Positions 1-7,945 of a DNA stretch of 52,647 bases are shown here, piece after piece. Position 1 is the stretch's first letter; each line of letters begins with the position of its first letter. The position numbers were made by a program, and so were the translations under genes. The notes under the pieces were generated by a model. That model was not told the origin of the DNA. It worked only from the letters and a program-made list of their open reading frames with translations, and did no database searches. The stretch comes from Nostoc sp. 'Peltigera membranacea cyanobiont' 210A (GTDB taxonomy: Bacteria > Cyanobacteriota > Cyanobacteriia > Cyanobacteriales > Nostocaceae), in assembly GCF_002246015.1 (NCBI RefSeq), contig NZ_NOLJ01000003.1, positions 200,899 to 253,545 of the forward strand, read 5' to 3'.

Positions 1-95
1 CCTCCTTTTGTCAACTATCTACATGTTGCATTGTTCCATAATCCTTTTCCTGACTTACTTACAGCAATGTTAAGAAACATGTGACTAATGCATAG

Positions 96-126
96 CCGCA
101 AGCGGGGAGGGGTTGGGGGTGGGGTG
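96..126. repeat. G-rich dispersed repeat, copy 1
   Basis: A 31-bp stretch that matches 48936-48966 with one mismatch. It contains four runs of four or five G separated by 1-2 bases, so the plus strand fits the G-quadruplex pattern. It lies about 180 bp before the outer-membrane protein gene. The match and the G runs are seen directly; folding is inference. Confidence 0.75.
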
Positions 127-177
127 CAATGACTGTGGGAATCATAACTATTTATTCGGACATGATATCAGTTGTTA

Positions 178-232
178 CACCCAGGTGGGTGAGAAATAAT
201 TCAGCCACTTGGGTGAACCAGATGCGTGAGGT
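178..232 (+). promoter_or_regulatory. Leader motif shared with 6793-6830
   Basis: This stretch holds a small CACCC/GGGTG hairpin followed by GGGTGAACCA and GATGCGTG. The same words in the same order occur at 6793-6830, with seven extra bases between the last two. Both copies lie 75-170 bp upstream of an ATG on the plus strand. It may be a mobile hairpin repeat or a shared leader element; the sequence alone does not decide. Confidence 0.4.
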
Positions 233-304
233 TACATTTTGTAAAAAAAGAGATTCTAGTACTAGAGAAGATTGATTTTACCTAACTCTAGTGAGAATAA
301 TTCT

Positions 305-817
305 ATGAAATTTACCAAATTAGCTGCCTCTGCACTTGCTGTTGCTTCCATTGTCCTCTCAGCCGGTATTGCATCTGCTCAAACAGCAGGTACTAACGGT
401 AACTACATTGGTGCTGGTGTTGCTGTTGGTGCAACCAGTGGCGGACAAGGAAACGATGAAGCACAAATTGGTGGTAATATTCAAGGACGATACGCCGTAC
501 CCAATGCTCCAGTTTCACTGCGGGGTTCTGTGTTGTATGGTGGCGATGCTGCTGCAATTATGCCCATAGTGACTTATGATGCACCCATCGCCAAAAATAC
601 TAACGTTTACTTCGGTGGTGGTTATTCCTTTGTAACTGACGAAGGTCAAAAAACTCCATTGGGCAATCGGAATTCACCTGTTGTCACCCTTGGGATTGAA
701 TCAGAAGTTAGCAAAAATGTCATTGCCTACGGCGATACTAAATGGGGTATTGACGCCTACAAAAATAGTGATGCTGATGCAGTCAGCTTCCAAGCTGGAT
801 TAGGCTATCGTTTCTAG
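305..817 (+). CDS. Small outer-membrane beta-barrel protein
   Basis: A 170-residue exported protein. The ATG at 305 is preferred over an upstream in-frame start because it places a textbook signal peptide at the N terminus: MKFTK, a hydrophobic stretch, then the cleavage motif ASA-Q near residue 25. The mature part alternates polar and hydrophobic residues with many Gly and aromatic residues, and ends in Gly-Tyr-Arg-Phe, the C-terminal phenylalanine typical of outer-membrane barrels. The length suits an eight-stranded barrel of the OmpA/OmpW-like size class, but no specific family signature was recognised. It stands alone and is followed by a strong palindromic terminator. Function beyond an outer-membrane location is unknown. 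Confidence 0.75.
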   Translation: MKFTKLAASALAVASIVLSAGIASAQTAGTNGNYIGAGVAVGATSGGQGNDEAQIGGNIQGRYAVPNAPVSLRGSVLYGGDAAAIMPIVTYDAPIAKNTNVYFGGGYSFVTDEGQKTPLGNRNSPVVTLGIESEVSKNVIAYGDTKWGIDAYKNSDADAVSFQAGLGYRF

Positions 818-893
818 TGATTACCAGCTAGAAAACGGCTTATTCGGAAGCTAAAGCAATGATCTTTTCCAGCCGTAATAGTAATTCGTTCTT

Positions 894-932
894 TGATGCC
901 CAAGTATTAATACTTGGGCATCAATCATTTTT
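894..932 (+). terminator. Rho-independent-type terminator after the barrel gene
   Basis: A perfect 15+15 palindrome spans 894-923 (arm core GCCCAAGTATT) and is followed by a T-rich tail at 927-932. It sits 77 bp after the stop at 817. The stem could also stop transcription from the other strand, but the T run favours plus. Confidence 0.75.
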
Positions 933-1021
933 AGTAATGATTTTGATAAAAAATGATATTGGCTAGTATTGATACTTTATCTTAAAGTGAAGTCAATACA
1001 TATACGTATAAGATATTACTC

Positions 1022-1315
1022 ATGAAAAAGATTAATCCCATTCCAGAAATAGTTGGTGAAACAACTGACGTAGAATCCTGGCTGATGCGAGCAGGGCTAA
1101 GATTTTCAGACTTAGGTGACGATGCTGTAAGTATTGCAATCCGTAGGCAATGGCGAGAGTATCAAGCCGCAGTTCATAGATGCTGTGTAACCCTACACCA
1201 ACCACCATCAGACGTTCAACTAAGCGGCGACTATGCCAACTTGAGAATACCTGGCGCGGCATTTACGAATTGTGCGATCGATCGCCTGTCGAGTCGTCCC
1301 CAGTCCTTAGACTAA
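1022..1315 (+). CDS. Hypothetical protein, 97 aa
   Basis: A soluble, mostly helical-looking protein of 97 residues that I do not recognise. The first half is acidic and carries WLMRAGLRFSDLGDD; the middle has RRQWREYQ; the last 35 residues look less ordered. It starts at an ATG preceded by A/T-rich sequence without a clear Shine-Dalgarno. Its TAA stop overlaps the stop codon of the convergent DUF3769 gene by four bases (1312-1315), so the two transcripts must run into each other. Codon use resembles the surroundings. It could be a real small cyanobacterial gene; the weak start region lowers confidence. Confidence 0.5.
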   Translation: MKKINPIPEIVGETTDVESWLMRAGLRFSDLGDDAVSIAIRRQWREYQAAVHRCCVTLHQPPSDVQLSGDYANLRIPGAAFTNCAIDRLSSRPQSLD

Positions 1316-4194
1316 TTATCCTGTTGCACGCCGTTCACTACTGGCTTAATTTCCGAAAATGGATCGGTGCCGCCACCCCAGTTAAAATCACTAATTCGGA
1401 TGCTGAAACCGCCTAACTCCAGCACCGGATTGTAACGTAAGGTAATGCCATAGGTGCGACGGCTATATTCCAAAATGTAGTCGGTACTAGTTTCTTTACC
1501 AGTATCCAAGTTAACAGATGTTTGAAAGCCTAAGCGAAAAGGGCCGTAGATTTGCTGTGATATTCCAGCGGTCAAAACTGTGTTATCAACGGAGCGGTCA
1601 AACAAAAAGGGTGATAATCCGTTATTAAAGCCTTGAGAGTAACTGACATTAAAGGCGGTATAGTCGAAAAAAGGTCGGGAAAAATGACCAATTTGCCCTT
1701 GTAAGCCAATTGTACCAATTAGGGTGCTTTGGTTATCACCATTGCTGTAATAACTGGTAGTGCCTGTAAGGCTAGCGATCGCTAGCAAGTAAGGAACTAC
1801 AGGGGTAGCCGTGTATCGCAATCCCTCAGTGGCAGTGGGTGGTAATGGTTTTCCCTGCCACAGCAACAGCCCTCTACTGAGGGTAGCACTGCCTTGTAAA
1901 CGACCAAGTGAAATGCGATTGTTTTCCCGCACTGGTTCTAGCAAGTCTAGGCGATCGGTGTTGGCATCAATATACTGGGCACTTGCCTGGTAGTTAAGGT
2001 TGATGCCACTTTTCCCTAAAGGAATCACAGGAGAGGTAATAATGCCGCCAAAACTGCTCTGGACAGTTTGAAAACCCAGAGTACCGTTGTAGAGACGATT
2101 GCGGTAGTTATATTGCACATTCAATGTGTGGGGAAGAGAAGTGCCTAATGTCTGGCGCAATCCTAAATTCACTCGCAAATTTTCTTCCACGTCATTCAAG
2201 TTAAAACTAGTTAACTCCGCAGTTCCCTGAATTATCCTCCGTGGATTCAAAACAGAATTTATCTTGGTCTTCACACCAAACAGTGCGCCTAAGTCACCCG
2301 TGCCTTCTTGCACACCTCTCTGTAATAATAACTGGGGCGTGATTGTCCAGCGTGTTTGCTCTGTATCGATTACTGGAAATCCACGCTCAATATACAAACC
2401 TCCCCGATCTTCTCCATCGTAGCCTGGGGAGACTATTGCAGGTGTAACGTCCCGCTCTCGGCGGTCAATAGTACGCTCATTCAGCGGAATTGGTAAGGAG
2501 ACTGTTTGATCCAATACCAAACGCTGCCCTTGTGTCCTGATGCGGTCTACCAAGGGTGATTCTCGCGTCAAAGTTACTGTATTTGCACGTAATTCCAATT
2601 CAGGCGGGGAAAAAGGATCGTTGGTGATGCGGACATTGTTTGCCTGCCAGCCTTGCGGATAAAAGTCAATTTGTTCAGCTTCAAACCTGAGCCGATTGAC
2701 TGCACCCCCGGTTTTCGGTGGCGGGATGTTGCTGGCATCTGCCTGACCACCAATTGTCACATCAATTCCTCCAGGGCTACTCACACCGGAAACGGGTTGA
2801 TTGGCTCTAATGCGATCGCTGGGTGGACGTTTTGAAACTCCACCAGTACTTACAGCCGTGGGTGAAAAAGCAAAATCTGTTTGTGCTGAAGGTACGTAAA
2901 TTTCTCCTCTACCATTTTCCAGTTCCCCACGATCTTGAACGAAGTTATAGGTAAAGCGTTGTCCACGCAGTATCTGATCGCCCCGTGTTAAGGTGACGTT
3001 GCCTTCTCCCGCAGCGATCATGTTGTCCAAATTGACTTGTAAGCGATCGGCATCCACCACTGCCCCATCAAATCGCACAATTACATTACCTACAGCTGTA
3101 ATAATTCGCTGTTTCTCGTCATACTCTTGCCGATCTGAAGTGACTTCTACAGTTCTTGGCCCGGCTGGCGGTGGGGTAGCTGGCGCAGTTGTAACAGATG
3201 GTTGAGCTTGTGGCTGAGTGGTATTGATCTGTGGTGTAGGCGTTGGTACTTGGCTTTGTTGCTGGACTTGGGACTGAAATTCTACAGTGATCGGTACTGA
3301 GAGTTGGTTTTTGGGCTTACGAGACTTGAATGTTATAAAATTTTGTACTGATTGAGAACTCGGTGCTAGATCGGCAGCAGATACAGAGATATTGTCTTTT
3401 TTTAGAGACTGTTGTGCAGTAATATCGCGTTGCTGTTTTTGTTGAGTTAACTTCTCAGCTAAAATTTCTGCTTTGGATTTGCCTAACTTCTTGCTGTTTG
3501 TGACAGTTGGGGCAATTTGAAGAGGGTGTTGAGATTGGGCGACAAGGGGACTTGGAGAAACTCTATAGGTAAAGCTAGAAGAGTCCAAAAAGGTTGGTTT
3601 TGCTCCACCATTAGAGTTTGGATTTAGCGATCGCTGACTGAGTTTTTGAGCAGGCTTATCTTTTGCGTCTTGGTCTAAAGTCTCTGCTCCAACTTTTTTT
3701 TGCAAGGCAGCGGCTTCTCTTTGCATCTCCCGTTTACGCAGTGCCGACATCAGAAGAAGTTCCGAGTGGCGGGGTTCGACGCTCGGACTTGTCTTTGTGT
3801 ATTCTTTAACTTGGCCATTAGAGGTTGTAACCTCCTGCGTGGGATAACCAACAACCAGCGGCTGTCCCAAAAGCCCAGCAGTTGCAGAACCGGGGAGTGG
3901 GGAACTTTCTGGTGGAAAGGTTTCTGGTGAATGAGGTACAGAAGAAGTTTTAGCAACTACCAAGTCATCTTGAGTTGAGTCGATCGGAGTTGACAATAAA
4001 GGATCGCTTTTAGTGTTACCCGAAATTGCCAACTGAGCCAAATTCTTGGGCTGCTTGGATTTGTCTGTCTTTTCGTGTATTCCAGTATCTACACCTGAAA
4101 GAAACTTTGTATGACTAGCAGATGAGGCGGGATTTACAGGTTGTAAAGATTCAACGATAAGAGGCGGATTCGGTGGCAGAACTGGATGAAGCAT
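1312..4194 (-). CDS. DUF3769 LptD/OstA-like outer-membrane protein
   Basis: A 960-residue protein of the cyanobacterial DUF3769 family, which holds the LptD/OstA-like lipopolysaccharide-assembly candidates of this phylum. After a long low-complexity region rich in Pro, Gln, Ser and Thr (residues about 1-345) comes an OstA/LptA-like segment (about 348-470) with TSDRQEYDEKQR and GNVTLTRGDQILRG. The C-terminal half alternates short strands and ends in a beta-barrel-like region (about 560-960). The ATG at 4194 is chosen; an in-frame TTG at 4233 would add 13 residues but has no ribosome-binding site. psbI lies upstream on the same strand and a convergent gene overlaps the stop. The family role in outer-membrane glycolipid assembly is inferred. 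Confidence 0.85.
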   Translation of the reverse strand: MLHPVLPPNPPLIVESLQPVNPASSASHTKFLSGVDTGIHEKTDKSKQPKNLAQLAISGNTKSDPLLSTPIDSTQDDLVVAKTSSVPHSPETFPPESSPLPGSATAGLLGQPLVVGYPTQEVTTSNGQVKEYTKTSPSVEPRHSELLLMSALRKREMQREAAALQKKVGAETLDQDAKDKPAQKLSQRSLNPNSNGGAKPTFLDSSSFTYRVSPSPLVAQSQHPLQIAPTVTNSKKLGKSKAEILAEKLTQQKQQRDITAQQSLKKDNISVSAADLAPSSQSVQNFITFKSRKPKNQLSVPITVEFQSQVQQQSQVPTPTPQINTTQPQAQPSVTTAPATPPPAGPRTVEVTSDRQEYDEKQRIITAVGNVIVRFDGAVVDADRLQVNLDNMIAAGEGNVTLTRGDQILRGQRFTYNFVQDRGELENGRGEIYVPSAQTDFAFSPTAVSTGGVSKRPPSDRIRANQPVSGVSSPGGIDVTIGGQADASNIPPPKTGGAVNRLRFEAEQIDFYPQGWQANNVRITNDPFSPPELELRANTVTLTRESPLVDRIRTQGQRLVLDQTVSLPIPLNERTIDRRERDVTPAIVSPGYDGEDRGGLYIERGFPVIDTEQTRWTITPQLLLQRGVQEGTGDLGALFGVKTKINSVLNPRRIIQGTAELTSFNLNDVEENLRVNLGLRQTLGTSLPHTLNVQYNYRNRLYNGTLGFQTVQSSFGGIITSPVIPLGKSGINLNYQASAQYIDANTDRLDLLEPVRENNRISLGRLQGSATLSRGLLLWQGKPLPPTATEGLRYTATPVVPYLLAIASLTGTTSYYSNGDNQSTLIGTIGLQGQIGHFSRPFFDYTAFNVSYSQGFNNGLSPFLFDRSVDNTVLTAGISQQIYGPFRLGFQTSVNLDTGKETSTDYILEYSRRTYGITLRYNPVLELGGFSIRISDFNWGGGTDPFSEIKPVVNGVQQDN

Positions 4195-4306
4195 AAGTGA
4201 GCAAAATCGGGCTAACAAACAGCCAAATGACAAAGGGAAGGATTAAACATACATTTTGCCTTCCGACTGTCGCCTTCTGCTACCTACAGCAAGCTACTTG
4301 GAGGAA

Positions 4307-4338
4307 GAAACTTACTAAATTTTCGCTTAGTAAGTTTC
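4307..4338 (-). terminator. Hairpin between psbI and the DUF3769 gene
   Basis: A perfect 11-bp inverted repeat (GAAACTTACTA and its complement) with a 10-base loop, 54 bp past the psbI stop. On the minus strand the right arm runs into a short pyrimidine stretch but no clean U run, so it may be a weak terminator or a 3'-end stabiliser for psbI. Confidence 0.45.
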
Positions 4339-4391
4339 CGTGGCGTTTAGTATTTTCCGCCTTCCAAAGTCGCGGATGATTTATCGCCCTC

Positions 4392-4508
4392 TTACTCTAA
4401 GTCCCGACGGCCGGGGTTACGAGCTGGATCGTTCGACAAAAATCCGAAGATGAAGATAGTTACGAAGAAGGCAACAACAATATAAACAGCGATTTTTAAA
4501 GTCAGCAT
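4392..4508 (-). CDS. psbI: Photosystem II reaction centre protein I
   Basis: A 38-codon gene. The protein starts [15 protein letters not shown] and ends [16 protein letters not shown], the layout of PsbI: one membrane helix at residues about 4-24, then a short charged stromal tail with the Asn/Asp-Pro-Ala-Arg-Asn-Pro motif. Length is exactly the 38 residues usual for the family. PsbI is a single-helix subunit that sits beside the D1 protein and CP43 in the photosystem II core in the thylakoid membrane. GGAG lies 9 bases before the ATG on the minus strand (4517-4520). It is followed by a hairpin and then the DUF3769 gene. Confidence 0.96.
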
Positions 4509-4618
4509 AGAAATATCTCCAACGGGTAAAACAAAGAAAGCTTTTCTTTCAGTATCTGCAATGCAGAAAAGATAGCTACTTTATATTACCCAAATCTCGT
4601 CCCTTTTTTAGAGGACTC

Positions 4619-4672
4619 TGGGGACTGGGGACTGGGAACTGGGGACTAGGGACTAGGGATTGGGTACTAGCA
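4619..4672. repeat. Degenerate heptamer tandem repeat (GGGACTG type)
   Basis: About seven head-to-tail copies of GGGACTG and variants (GGGAACTG, GGGACTA, GGGATTG). Short tandem heptamers of this kind are common between genes in Nostoc-type genomes. Together with 4845-4886 it fills the spacer between psbI and the acyltransferase gene (4509-4882), where no gene was seen. Confidence 0.8.
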
Positions 4673-4844
4673 GTGTCTATCCTATCCTACGCTTATTGAG
4701 AATAGTGCAAGATATCAGTTGTCTGACTTTTAGATGACCCTAAGAAATAACTCAGAGGGCTATTGGCTCTTCTGACGTTGACTGATGGCAAAGGTTTCCC
4801 AAAAAAAGGGTAGAGGTTGCAGGTTACAGGTTACAGGAAATAAT

Positions 4845-4886
4845 CCCTAATCCCCAGTCACCAATCCCCAATCCCCTATCCCCTAT
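4845..4886. repeat. Degenerate heptamer tandem repeat (AATCCCC type)
   Basis: Repeats of AATCCCC, CAATCCC and CTATCCC run up to and slightly into the 3' end of the acyltransferase gene. They are roughly complementary to the G-rich heptamers at 4619-4672, so the two blocks could pair across about 200 bases. Confidence 0.7.
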
Positions 4887-5584
4887 TTCTCAACTTGAAG
4901 CTTTGCTATATCTTTGCCAATTCGGTTTTTGATTATTCGTGCAGGTATGCCGACAGCAACGGAAAAAGGAGGAATATCTCGATTAACAACTGCTCCCGCC
5001 CCAATAACACTGCCTTTGCCGATAGTAACGCCATCTAATACTGTTACTCCATGTCCTAGCCAACAATCATCTTCAATCACAATTCCCTTGCGAGTAACAC
5101 CTTGGTATTTAATCAGCTCCATCGGATCGGCAAAATTATGATTATTGGCATATATCCCTGAATGAGCAGCAATCATGCAGTGTTTACCAATTTTAATGTC
5201 TCCTGGCCCCTCAATACACACGTTGGGAGCAATGAAGGTGTCTTCATCAATATGTATATACGTATCTTTCAAAGACCCTATATCAACGTTACGCTCAATC
5301 GCAACTCTATCTCCTAGATGGATTCTATTATTTTTATGTCCTCTCGCATCCATCCGCACACCCTTGAAAATATAGACTCCTGCGCCGATCTCAATACAAG
5401 AAGTACCGTTAAATTCAACACCATTTTGAATATACACTGGGCTGCCTATCTGGCCAAAAATACTACGGTATCCTAAATTACGCAATTTTGGGCCGAGGAG
5501 AAGTGTCGGAATATCTCCTAACACTGTAGTTACTAAAAGTTCTTGCACGCGCTGCAATTTGGAAAAATATTGCTCGTTCTGCAT
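4883..5584 (-). CDS. Hexapeptide-repeat (left-handed beta-helix) acyltransferase
   Basis: A 233-residue enzyme of the LbH acyltransferase superfamily, which moves acetyl or other acyl groups from CoA to sugars or small acceptors. Hexapeptide repeats of the form [LIV]-G-x-x-x-x run from about residue 55 to 215 (for example IEIGAGVYIFKG, IHLGDRVAIERN, IKIGKHCMIAAH and ITIGKGSVIGAGAVVNRDIPP). The likely catalytic histidine is in ANNHNF near residue 148. The closing VGIPARIIKNR is typical of sugar O-acetyltransferases. The N-terminal 50 residues are helical. It is not next to an obvious polysaccharide cluster, so the acceptor is unknown. Paired hairpins lie 150 bp upstream of the ATG. Confidence 0.88.
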   Translation of the reverse strand: MQNEQYFSKLQRVQELLVTTVLGDIPTLLLGPKLRNLGYRSIFGQIGSPVYIQNGVEFNGTSCIEIGAGVYIFKGVRMDARGHKNNRIHLGDRVAIERNVDIGSLKDTYIHIDEDTFIAPNVCIEGPGDIKIGKHCMIAAHSGIYANNHNFADPMELIKYQGVTRKGIVIEDDCWLGHGVTVLDGVTIGKGSVIGAGAVVNRDIPPFSVAVGIPARIIKNRIGKDIAKLQVEK

Positions 5585-5732
5585 GGCTACATATCTCTTT
5601 AATCAATTGTTGTTGACAGTGTTTAAAGTTGTTTTGGCTGTATCCTAATCTTCTGCCAATACCAATAGGCTCTGTGTATATTAATACATGAGCTAAGGTA
5701 GCAGTATCACCAAAATTTTCCAACATTTTTAG

Positions 5733-5777
5733 ATGGTTTTTCAAATGTTGAAAAACCATAGTCTGGCTTTGACTATG
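5733..5777 (-). promoter_or_regulatory. Two overlapping hairpins upstream of the acyltransferase
   Basis: A perfect 12-bp stem with a 3-base loop (5733-5744 with 5748-5759) shares its last bases with a second 7-bp stem (5757-5763 with 5771-5777). Both cannot form fully at once. They lie in what would be the 5' leader of the minus-strand acyltransferase gene. The geometry is seen; a regulatory switch is speculation. Confidence 0.35.
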
Positions 5778-6207
5778 CGAGCAATTCTTGAGATTAGGTG
5801 TGTAGAATTACTCAAGTAATATGCACAATTACGTTAAGTCGCTAGCAGATTTTGTGCTATATGCACCTAAAACTTTGGCTTATTTTTTACAAAATCAATT
5901 AACAAAACAACTTCAGTGCATTGCCGGGTCAAAACTCAGACTTTTAAATTGTCTGATGGAAAATTTTCTGGTTTAGATAGACTACTGTTTTGGTTCTCTG
6001 GTAAATTTGAAAAGCTTGCTACCGCTAACAGCACTCCTAAAGTAACTAGGATAGTGTTGTTTGTCTTGAGGCTATTTCCTCTCAAGCGGTTTTAGTCTTT
6101 TGAAACAATTTAGTTTCAAAAGCTATTTTGCAACAAAAAATACATTTAACTAGACTATATTCAAAGTTTAGATAAAATTTTTGCCTAGCATAACAATGTA
6201 ATTATTG

Positions 6208-6245
6208 TTGGATTTTTATGGGTATTTTTGCCCAAAAAAATCCAA
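6208..6245 (-). repeat. Long A/T-rich inverted repeat
   Basis: Arms of 15 bases (TTGGATTTTTATGGG and its complement) pair at 14 of 15 positions around an 8-base loop. On the minus strand the hairpin begins right after the stop codon of the small frame at 6246, where a terminator would be expected. Confidence 0.5.
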
Positions 6246-6374
6246 TTAGGGTGGATTATCTCCCACATCAGCCATCACATTGAAGTTAACCATCGGTGCA
6301 AACAAGTAAGCGCTTCCCCGACTGCTATGACGGCTTTCTTGCAACGAATTTCTAGAGTATGCTGCTCCAATCAT
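6246..6374 (-). CDS. Possible 42-aa peptide, unrecognised
   Basis: From an ATG at 6374 the frame encodes 42 residues starting MIGAAYSRNSLQES and ending NVMADVGDNPP. The frame stays open upstream to a TTG at 6443. No Shine-Dalgarno is visible and no family was recognised. A hairpin starts directly after the stop, which is the only support besides a protein-like composition. It may be a small peptide gene, a gene remnant, or chance. Confidence 0.25.
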   Translation of the reverse strand: MIGAAYSRNSLQESRHSSRGSAYLFAPMVNFNVMADVGDNPP

Positions 6375-6792
6375 GTTGCACACGGATGATTTACAGACTA
6401 GCCAATTCACGTTTGTAATGACATGAATGGTTTTTAATAACAATTGTTTTTAACGATAACACATTTTATTTTTAATGGAACACTCTTATGAAATAAGTTG
6501 ATTTCCAGATTTATTGTTGATGATAATGCTGGAAAGAAGTTAACTTTTTTACTAGAGCGAGTGCTACTCGGAAATATTTTTATACACTTAGACAGCATCC
6601 ATTGAGGAGGGAGATTTAAAAATGCTGTAAGTGGTTATTGGCATTTTGGTCTATATTTCTATCGTTACTATTTTATAATTGGGCGTTAAACTCAGAATAA
6701 TATCTACTATACTTGTGACACCCTATTCCTTAAAAAGCCAAAGTAGCTGAAAATTTTTCTCTTCCCTATTACTTATATCTAAAAATTTATAA

Positions 6793-6830
6793 ATCACCCA
6801 TTCGGGTGAACCAAGCGGGTGATGCGTGCT
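6793..6830 (+). promoter_or_regulatory. Leader motif shared with 178-232
   Basis: CACCC-attc-GGGTG forms a small hairpin and overlaps GGGTGAACCA, followed after seven bases by GATGCGTG. It lies 130-170 bp before the ATG at 6961, as the other copy precedes the barrel gene. Confidence 0.4.
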
Positions 6831-6960
6831 TGGTAGTATTCATTATAAATTTTATTAAAAGAAAGCTAAAAGTAGCTTAGTTTCGAGGATAAATCTACAA
6901 AAAAACATCTAATTTCCCAAATTGAGGTATCGGTTTTAACTCACACACTTGGTTCAAATT

Positions 6961-7284
6961 ATGGCTTTAATTAAAGAAATTGTACAAGAAGCTCTAACTA
7001 TCGGCTATCTAAGTGTTGTAGCCGAACATCAACTGCGATCGCAGCTTCAAAGTAATTATGACTCAGAAGACCTAGATGCCTGGATCATTTTACAGCGAGC
7101 TATTGCAGCAGGTGATGTCAAACAAGAGTCGCGCCGAAAAAAAGCTTCTGCATCTCCTAAAGCCAAGGACACTTCATCAAGTATCAAACTTGCTTATCAA
7201 ATGGCAGCGGAACTCGCTTATGCAGCAGCTGTAGCTCTGACAATGACAAAAAGTACTAAAGATCAGCCTTCACTAGGTGCATAA
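6961..7284 (+). CDS. Hypothetical protein, 107 aa
   Basis: A small soluble protein of 107 residues. The ATG at 6961 is preferred over a TTG four codons earlier. The first half (MALIKEIVQEALTIGYLSV, QLRSQLQ, DLDAWIILQRAIAAGDV) looks like two or three packed helices. A short Lys/Ser-rich linker (SRRKKASASPK) leads to a final Ala-rich helix (AYQMAAELAYAAAVALTMT). I recognise no domain. It stands alone after a 1.2-kb gene-poor stretch and a possible leader element, and is followed by a weak A/T hairpin at 7283-7308. Confidence 0.6.
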   Translation: MALIKEIVQEALTIGYLSVVAEHQLRSQLQSNYDSEDLDAWIILQRAIAAGDVKQESRRKKASASPKAKDTSSSIKLAYQMAAELAYAAAVALTMTKSTKDQPSLGA

Positions 7285-7945
7285 AATAACACCTTTATAA
7301 GTTATTTTCCTGGTTTAGTGCAAATATTTCATACCAAGTAGTTAGCGTAGGCGTAGCCCGCCACAGGCATCGTTTTTGTTGATTAACTGCTTGGTAAGGC
7401 TTTCATCCGATTATTTATGGGGTTGTGCTTCTGCCTCCTGACTTGAAAGTGCTGAGTGCTGTTAGCGGATAGCTAGGGTTTAGCCCGTGCTGAGTAAAAA
7501 TCCCAGTCTTTAGAAGATTTTCATGCAAGGCTTTTGAAACTCGTTTTATCTGGACTGCCTTCTTTGACAGCGCAGTTTTATTAAAAAATAATTAAAAATT
7601 TTAACTTTACTGAACCCAGGTATGGGGAATTTTCACCCTCAGTCAAGAATCTCGAATTGATCCCCGGAAGGAATACTAAAATAAATATAAATTATTTATT
7701 CAAAACTAAATTTTTTTAAGTGATACATACCAGTCAATGATTAAATTTTAATATACCAAGTACATGGCTCAGAGTCAGGCATAGAATTAGAAACACCTTG
7801 GTGTAAACTTTAGCAACGAGGTTAAAAATAATTCTCAATGCTTAACAAAGTCATCGCTTTTTCACAAACTACTGTATAAAGAATTGGCAACATTGGTAAA
7901 GAGAGTAAACAATAACCATAGCTAAACTTGGAGTTTTGCCAACTT
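7285..7945. other. Gene-free spacer with an inverted repeat
   Basis: No gene was seen in 660 bases. At 7333-7395 an imperfect inverted repeat (ACCAAGTAGTTA against TAACTGCTTGGT, 11 of 12) encloses GCGTAGGCGTAGCCCG, a sequence family that also occurs near 20440, 24850, 26145 and 50545. The rest is A/T-rich leader to the phosphorylase gene. Confidence 0.6.

Larger units (their letters stand above)
5785..6960. other. 1.2-kb AT-rich stretch with few candidate genes
   Basis: No convincing long gene. The stretch holds a 10-bp hairpin at 6097-6122, a long A/T hairpin at 6208-6245, a weak 42-codon reading frame at 6246-6374 on the minus strand, and the shared leader motif at 6793-6830. At 6622 an ATG with a strong GAGGAGG upstream opens a frame that closes after two codons; past the stop the same frame would encode a hydrophobic segment, so a decayed small membrane protein is conceivable. 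Confidence 0.5.

Noticed and set aside
1312..1315. Functional meaning of the four-base stop overlap, also seen at 32036-32039
   Set aside because: Two convergent pairs share it, but CTAA/CTAG stop overlaps arise easily by chance in compact genomes.
5478..5759. A 93-codon frame overlapping the acyltransferase start
   Set aside because: Much of it lies in another frame of the acyltransferase gene, and its start falls in the hairpin pair. No recognisable protein.
6622..6720. Small membrane protein starting at the ATG at 6622 with a strong GAGGAGG
   Set aside because: The frame stops after two codons and again later. Only a hydrophobic stretch between stops hints at a decayed gene; too weak to call.
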